Assembly: GCA_046262415.1 (NCBI GenBank)
Contig: JBHEMU010000018.1
Coordinates: forward strand, 1 to 17,573
Reading direction: 5' to 3'
From: JACDAS01 sp046262415
GTDB lineage: Bacteria > Actinomycetota > Thermoleophilia > Gaiellales > Gaiellaceae
Length of the DNA stretch: 17,573 bases
This document shows positions 14,264-17,573 of this stretch, one piece after another. The notes under the pieces were generated by a model that saw only the letters and a list, made by a program, of their open reading frames with translations, was not told where the DNA came from and ran no database searches. The first letter of the stretch is position 1, and each line of letters begins with the position of its first letter. A program made the translations under genes and the position numbers.

Positions 14264-14959
14264 TCAGGCAGGGCGGACGTGCACCGTCTCGCCCGCCCCG
14301 AGCGCGACCTCGCGCTCTCCGATCCGCACGATCCGCCCGCCCGCGTCGCCCTGCACGGCGACGACGCTCGCCCCCGCGACCGTCCCGAGCACCCGCTCGC
14401 CCGTCGTGCCGGCGGGCCGCTCGCCGGCGCGGCCGAGGAGCGGCGTCAGCACCTGCCCGAGCAGGGCGAGGACGAGGAGGACGCCGAGGAGCTGCCAGCC
14501 GCCGCCGGCTTCGCGGAGGATCATCACCGTCGCGACGAGCGCCGCCAGCCCTGCCGCCCCGGCCGTCGTCGGGAACAGGGTGCGGGCGAGTCGCTCCGTC
14601 CGCGTCAGCAGCCGCGTCGTCGTCGCGAGCAGCACCGCGAGCGTCCAGGCCAGCAGGAGCCAGAGCACCTTCCAGTAGCGCTCGCTGTGGTGCTCGGCCC
14701 AGATCTGCTCCGTCCAGAGCACGAAGCCGGCGCACGCGAGGACGAGCCCCGCGAGCCCGAGTGGCCGCGCAATCCCGCGCTCGAGCAGGGCCGCGCCGGC
14801 GGCGACCGCGGAGATGGCGACGAAGGTCGCGCCGATCGTGGCGAAGAGATCCCCCTCGGTCTCGCCGAAGTCGCCTCTCAGGAGGGTGACGATGGCGAGG
14901 AGCGCCGCGACGCAGGCGAGCGCCGCGGCGCCGAGCAGGAAGAGGCGGCGCAGCTCCAT
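14264..14959 (-). CDS. Six-helix membrane protein with C-terminal soluble tail
   Basis: The 231-aa protein has six predicted membrane segments at about 5-27, 38-58, 66-83, 97-114, 129-149 and 154-174. A 55-residue tail (VLGTVAGASVVAVQGDAGGRIVRIGEREVAL and on) has a beta-rich, Gly/Val pattern recalling small OB-like domains, such as those of NfeD-type membrane proteins. No catalytic motif is visible, and I do not recognise a family. The ATG at 14959 lies 2 nt after the ino1 stop, so it is almost certainly cotranscribed and coupled with ino1. A role in inositol-lipid membranes is suggested only by position. Confidence 0.72.
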   Translation of the reverse strand: MELRRLFLLGAAALACVAALLAIVTLLRGDFGETEGDLFATIGATFVAISAVAAGAALLERGIARPLGLAGLVLACAGFVLWTEQIWAEHHSERYWKVLWLLLAWTLAVLLATTTRLLTRTERLARTLFPTTAGAAGLAALVATVMILREAGGGWQLLGVLLVLALLGQVLTPLLGRAGERPAGTTGERVLGTVAGASVVAVQGDAGGRIVRIGEREVALGAGETVHVRPA

Positions 14960-14961
14960 GC

Positions 14962-16125
14962 CTACCGCTTCGCCGCCGCCTTCTTCGCGCTCGCCTTCCG
15001 GCCGCGGCGGTTCTGCGCGATGAACCGCTCGACCGCCTCGTAGGCCTCGTCGTCGACGATCTGCTTCGGCGGCGACTTCATCAGGTACGAGCTCGGGCCC
15101 TCGAGCGCGCCAGCGACGCCGTTGTTCAGCGCCAGCTTGGCGAGCCTGACGGCGTCGATCACGATCCCGGCCGAGTTGGGGGAGTCCCAGACCTCGAGCT
15201 TGAGCTCGATGTTGAGGGGCGCGTTGCCGAAGGAGGTGCCCTCCATGCGGATGTAGGCCCACTTGCGGTCGGTCAGCCAGGGCACGTGGTCGGACGGGCC
15301 GACGTGAACGTTCCCGGGCCCGAGGTCGTAGTCGAGCATCGACGTGACCGCGTTGGTCTTCGAGATCTTCTTCGACTCGAGCCGCTCGCGCTCGAGCATG
15401 TTCAGGAAGTCGGAGTTCCCGCCGACGTTCAGCTGCATCGTCCGGTCGAGCCGGACCCCGCGCTCGCGGAAGAGGCTCGTCAGCACGCGGTGCGTGATCG
15501 TCGCTCCGACCTGCGACTTGATGTCGTCGCCGACGATCGGCAGGCCGCGCTCCTCGAAGCGCCGCTGCCAGTACGCCTCGCGGGCGATGAACACCGGCAT
15601 GCAGTTCACCATCGCGCAGCCGGCGTCGAGAATCTGCTCCGTGTACCACTTGGTCGCGGACTCGGAGCCGACGGGCAGGTAGTTGACGACGACGTCGGTC
15701 CCGGTCTCCTTGAGCATGCCGACCACGTCGGCGGTCGACCCGGGCGCCTTCTCGACGACGTCGGCGAGGTAGGTGCCGATGCCGTCGTGCGTCATCCCGC
15801 GCGAGACGGTGATCCCGGTCTTCGGCACGTCCGCGAACCGGTACGTGTCGTTCGGCTGCGACCAGATCGCATCCGCCAGGTCCTTCCCGACCTTGTCCTT
15901 CGTGACGTCGAAGGCGGCCGTGAACTCGATGTCGCGCACGTGGTAGCCGCCGAGGTCGACGTGCATCAGGCCGGGGACGAACTCGGCGGGGTCGGCGTCC
16001 TGGTAGTACTCGACGCCCTGGACGAGCGAGTTGGCGCAGTTGCCGACCCCCACGATCGCGACCCGGACCCGGTCCGTCGGACGACTGCGGCCGTTGCGGG
16101 AACCGTTCGTTGCTGTGCTAGCCAT
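14962..16125 (-). CDS. ino1: myo-Inositol-1-phosphate synthase
   Basis: The 387-aa protein converts glucose-6-phosphate to L-myo-inositol-1-phosphate with NAD+, the first step to inositol lipids. Visible motifs are the NAD loop VAIVGVGNCANSLVQG (about 22-37), NYLPVGSESATKWY, GDDIKSQVGATITHR, LNVGGNSDFLNM and SKKISKTNAVTSM with active-site lysines, all typical of the actinobacterial form. The C-terminus is a basic tail (NRRGRKASAKKAAAKR), longer than in most homologues. The ATG at 16125 has a Shine-Dalgarno AAAGGA 4 nt upstream and fits the family start, but the frame is open upstream through two ribbon-helix-helix domains to 16464, so a 500-aa fusion could also be made. The next gene follows after 2 nt. 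Confidence 0.9.
   Translation of the reverse strand: MASTATNGSRNGRSRPTDRVRVAIVGVGNCANSLVQGVEYYQDADPAEFVPGLMHVDLGGYHVRDIEFTAAFDVTKDKVGKDLADAIWSQPNDTYRFADVPKTGITVSRGMTHDGIGTYLADVVEKAPGSTADVVGMLKETGTDVVVNYLPVGSESATKWYTEQILDAGCAMVNCMPVFIAREAYWQRRFEERGLPIVGDDIKSQVGATITHRVLTSLFRERGVRLDRTMQLNVGGNSDFLNMLERERLESKKISKTNAVTSMLDYDLGPGNVHVGPSDHVPWLTDRKWAYIRMEGTSFGNAPLNIELKLEVWDSPNSAGIVIDAVRLAKLALNNGVAGALEGPSSYLMKSPPKQIVDDEAYEAVERFIAQNRRGRKASAKKAAAKR
16115..16122. promoter_or_regulatory. GCTAGC site at the ino1 start codon
   Basis: GTGCTAGC lies immediately downstream of the ino1 ATG on the minus strand (codons 2-3 read GCTAGC). It shares the core of the promoter palindromes. Confidence 0.35.
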
Positions 16126-16464
16126 TTGTTCCTTTCGTCGATTTGACGCAGGCGGGATACCGAGACCTTCTGCTAGCAAACGGAGAATGACATCGTTGAC
16201 GTTCGAGCCCGTGCGGCGTGCCTCGGCCTGGATCTTCTCCTTCAGCTCCTGCGGCATGCGGAGCAGCACGACCGGACTCGAGCCCGGGAGCGCGCTCTTG
16301 CGGCCCGTCGGCACGTAACGGACGTGGAGCGCCTCGGCGAGGATGCCGACCGCAACGTCGTTCAGGGACGCCCGGCGGAGGGCCGTCTCCCGCACGAGCG
16401 CCCCCTTCAGGGAGGAGGGCGTGCGGACGAGGACGCCGCGCCGCTGTGGACTGCTAGCAGACAA
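16126..16464 (-). CDS. Tandem ribbon-helix-helix DNA-binding region, in frame with ino1
   Basis: This 113-codon segment opens at TTG 16464 and has no stop before ino1. It holds two ribbon-helix-helix (CopG/MetJ-like) units: VLVRTPSSLKGALVRE to LNDVAVGILAEALHV (11-48), and VVLLRMPQELKEKIQAEARR to VNDVILRLLAEGLGI (65-103). Each has a short strand and two helices. Two units in one chain could pair as an internal dimer, as in TraY-type regulators. Since no stop separates them from Ino1, the region is either an N-terminal extension of the synthase or an overlapping regulator made only as a fusion. Palindromes at its promoter suggest autoregulation. Domain assignment is firm; the fused product is inferred. 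Confidence 0.75.
16130..16135 (-). promoter_or_regulatory. Shine-Dalgarno for internal ino1 start
   Basis: AAAGGA on the minus strand, 4 nt before the ATG at 16125, supports independent initiation of Ino1 within the open frame. It stands out because most first genes here are leaderless. Confidence 0.6.
16171..16178. promoter_or_regulatory. TGCTAGCA palindrome inside the RHH coding region
   Basis: A perfect 8-bp palindrome with the GCTAGC core lies about 46 bp upstream of the ino1 ATG. It encodes LLA of the second ribbon-helix-helix unit, so it may be coincidence or a secondary operator. Confidence 0.35.
16451..16460. promoter_or_regulatory. CTGCTAGCAG palindrome near the RHH-ino1 start
   Basis: A perfect 10-bp palindrome immediately inside the TTG start. 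Its centre is 15 bp from the next palindrome, so the two could bind tandem dimers of the adjacent ribbon-helix-helix protein. Confidence 0.5.
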
Positions 16465-16465
16465 C

Positions 16466-16475
16466 GTGCTAGCAC
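16466..16475. promoter_or_regulatory. GTGCTAGCAC palindrome overlapping the RHH-ino1 -10 box
   Basis: A perfect 10-bp palindrome that covers the region between the TATAGT box and the TTG start and overlaps the box by 2 nt. Protein bound here would block RNA polymerase, which fits an autorepressor site. Confidence 0.55.
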
Positions 16476-16479
16476 TATA
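16474..16479 (-). promoter_or_regulatory. -10 box for the RHH-ino1 transcript
   Basis: TATAGT on the minus strand is followed by 9 nt and the TTG at 16464, allowing a leaderless or nearly leaderless transcript. The gap to the upstream CDP-alcohol phosphotransferase stop is 43 nt. Confidence 0.55.
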
Positions 16480-16507
16480 GCGCTCGTGCGAGGATGACGT
16501 ACGCGGT

Positions 16508-17137
16508 TCAGTCGCCGCGCGCGCGAAGCTGCCGGCGGACGTGGAGAATCCGCTGCAGCACGGTGACCCACGCGGTGGCGGTGAGAACCGCGATCGCCCA
16601 CGGGAGGAGCCCCCAGGGAGCGAGGACTAGCCCGGCGGTGATCACGACCACGCGCTCGGCCCGCGAGCCGATGCCGACGTCGCCGCGGAGACCGAGCACC
16701 TCCGCCCGCGCACGCGTGTAGCTGACGAGGAAGGAGCCGGCGACCGCCGCGAAGCAGAGCGCGAGCGCCCACTCGTGGTCGTGCCTCAGAAAGACCAGGC
16801 CGATCGCGCCGAGCATGAATGCCTCGCTGACGCGGTCGGTGGTCGAGTCGATGAACGCGCCGAAGGGGGTCGCCTTGCCGCTCGTGCGCGCGAGCGCGCC
16901 GTCGAGGATGTCGAGGATCGAGCCGAGCACGAAGACGGCGGCGCCGAGCCAGAAGAAGAGCAGGTCGTCCCGGTACTCGAAGTAGACGAGGACGGCCCCT
17001 GCCGCGCAGAGCGAGACGCCGGCCGTCGTGAGCGCGTTCGGCGACACGCGCGTGCGCGAGAGACCCGCCATCGACCGCAGGGCGAGCCGGCGGGCCTCCG
17101 CCGTGTAGCCCTGCTTGAGCGCGCCAGCGCGGTTCAC
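16508..17137 (-). CDS. CDP-alcohol phosphatidyltransferase, probable phosphatidylinositol-phosphate synthase
   Basis: The 209-aa membrane protein has the full CDP-alcohol phosphotransferase signature D76-x2-D79-G80-x2-A83-R84-x8-G93-x3-D97-x3-D101 (DILDGALARTSGKATPFGAFIDSTTD). These aspartates bind the metal ions and the CDP. About six hydrophobic segments follow the family layout. The neighbour ino1 makes inositol-1-phosphate, the acceptor of actinobacterial PgsA1-type enzymes, so synthesis of phosphatidylinositol phosphate is the best call; phosphatidylglycerol-phosphate synthase is the main alternative. The GTG at 17137 (MNRAGALKQGY) is chosen over GTG 17146 because a TAGCGT box lies 7 nt upstream. 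Confidence 0.85.
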   Translation of the reverse strand: MNRAGALKQGYTAEARRLALRSMAGLSRTRVSPNALTTAGVSLCAAGAVLVYFEYRDDLLFFWLGAAVFVLGSILDILDGALARTSGKATPFGAFIDSTTDRVSEAFMLGAIGLVFLRHDHEWALALCFAAVAGSFLVSYTRARAEVLGLRGDVGIGSRAERVVVITAGLVLAPWGLLPWAIAVLTATAWVTVLQRILHVRRQLRARGD

Positions 17138-17144
17138 GGGCGCC

Positions 17145-17150
17145 ACGCTA
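17145..17150 (-). promoter_or_regulatory. -10 box for leaderless CDP-alcohol phosphotransferase transcript
   Basis: TAGCGT on the minus strand is followed by 7 nt and the GTG at 17137. No ribosome binding site is present, and the box lies in the 65-nt gap after the PAP2 gene. Confidence 0.55.
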
Positions 17151-17202
17151 CCACCCTCCCCACCCGGTTCCGGCGCCCGCGGCGGGACGGCTTGCCTCCT
17201 CG

Positions 17203-17573
17203 TCAGACGGCGGCAGCGCGGCGGGGTCGGCCCGGCAGCCGCCCGTACTGGACGAGCGCCCACCCGAGGGCGGCGACCACCAGGCCGGCGACGATGTCGA
17301 GCACGAAGTGGTTCGCCGTCGCCATCACCGAGAACCACACCCACAGCGGCCAGGAGAGCCAGATCGCCTTCGCCCACCACGACCTCACGATCAGCGCGAG
17401 GCTGATGCCGAGGATGAGGGCGTCCGCAGCGTGGAGGCTCGGCATGGCCGCGTAGGGGTTCGAGGCGAGTTCGACGAGGCCGCTGCCGTGGGTGAGGCCG
17501 CCCATGCCGGCGAGCGTGTCGACGAAGCCGAAGTCCGGGAACATCCGCGGCGGCGCCGTCGGGAGCAGGACGT
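17203..17573 (-). CDS. PAP2 superfamily membrane phosphatase, C-terminal part (cut by window edge)
   Basis: The visible 123 residues are the C-terminal part of a PAP2-type phosphatase or phosphotransferase related to inositol-phosphorylceramide-synthase-like (PAP2_3) proteins. Seen in order: PTAPPRMFPDFGFVDTL near the start, the second phosphatase motif MPSLH, two membrane segments (ALILGISLALIV and IWLSWPLWVWFSV), and the third motif TANHFVLDIVAG with the nucleophilic His and its Asp partner. The start is outside the window. It stops 65 nt before the CDP-alcohol phosphotransferase start, in the same direction. Removing the phosphate from phosphatidylinositol phosphate is an attractive role but is inference from position. 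Confidence 0.83.
   Translation of the reverse strand, partial: VLLPTAPPRMFPDFGFVDTLAGMGGLTHGSGLVELASNPYAAMPSLHAADALILGISLALIVRSWWAKAIWLSWPLWVWFSVMATANHFVLDIVAGLVVAALGWALVQYGRLPGRPRRAAAV

Overview
This is a compact, GC-rich chromosomal segment of actinobacterial character. The phosphatidylinositol genes, abundant GTG/TTG starts and leaderless promoters (a TAnnnT -10 box 6-9 nt before the start codon) fit an Actinobacteria member, and a Thermoleophilia-like lineage (Gaiellales/Solirubrobacterales) is my best guess. No rRNA, tRNA, CRISPR array or insertion sequence was recognised. No stretch over 300 bases lacks a gene, apart from the dead interior of a disrupted restriction-modification gene.

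Region 1 (1-2486, minus): a leaderless operon of a cyclic-2,3-diphosphoglycerate-synthetase-like P-loop enzyme, carbamate kinase (TTGA overlap) and a proline-rich lipoprotein cut by the window edge. Region 2 (2493-6517): a divergent ferritin, a convergent M3-like metallopeptidase whose stop codon shares a CTAG with the ferritin stop, a structured divergent intergenic region, then YjbQ-family and RlmD-type rRNA methyltransferase genes, both leaderless. Region 3 (6518-10554, minus): one long probable operon encoding a GT4 glycosyltransferase fused to a PHP phosphoesterase, a divergent uracil-DNA-glycosylase-fold protein, a membrane protein with presenilin-like motifs (VDAY, GLPD, PALP), a tiny apparently frameshifted ORF and a secreted trypsin-like protease.

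Region 4 (10615-14233): a small acidic ORF, then a probably acquired Type IIG-like restriction-modification gene (PD-ExK nuclease plus N6-adenine methyltransferase) split by an in-frame TAG, then an unknown 111-aa gene that runs convergently into its 3' end.

Region 5 (14264-17573, minus): a phosphatidylinositol locus. A PAP2-family membrane phosphatase (partial) and a CDP-alcohol phosphotransferase (probable phosphatidylinositol-phosphate synthase) are followed by myo-inositol-1-phosphate synthase and a six-helix membrane protein. The inositol synthase is preceded, in the same open frame with no stop, by two ribbon-helix-helix DNA-binding domains. GCTAGC palindromes sit at that promoter and around the ino1 start, suggesting a self-contained autoregulated inositol switch. 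Together these genes could make inositol phosphate, couple it to CDP-diacylglycerol and dephosphorylate the product.

The observations most worth following are the tandem-RHH/Ino1 fusion with its palindromes, the presenilin-like protein, the nonsense-split restriction enzyme, and the window-wide leaderless promoter pattern.
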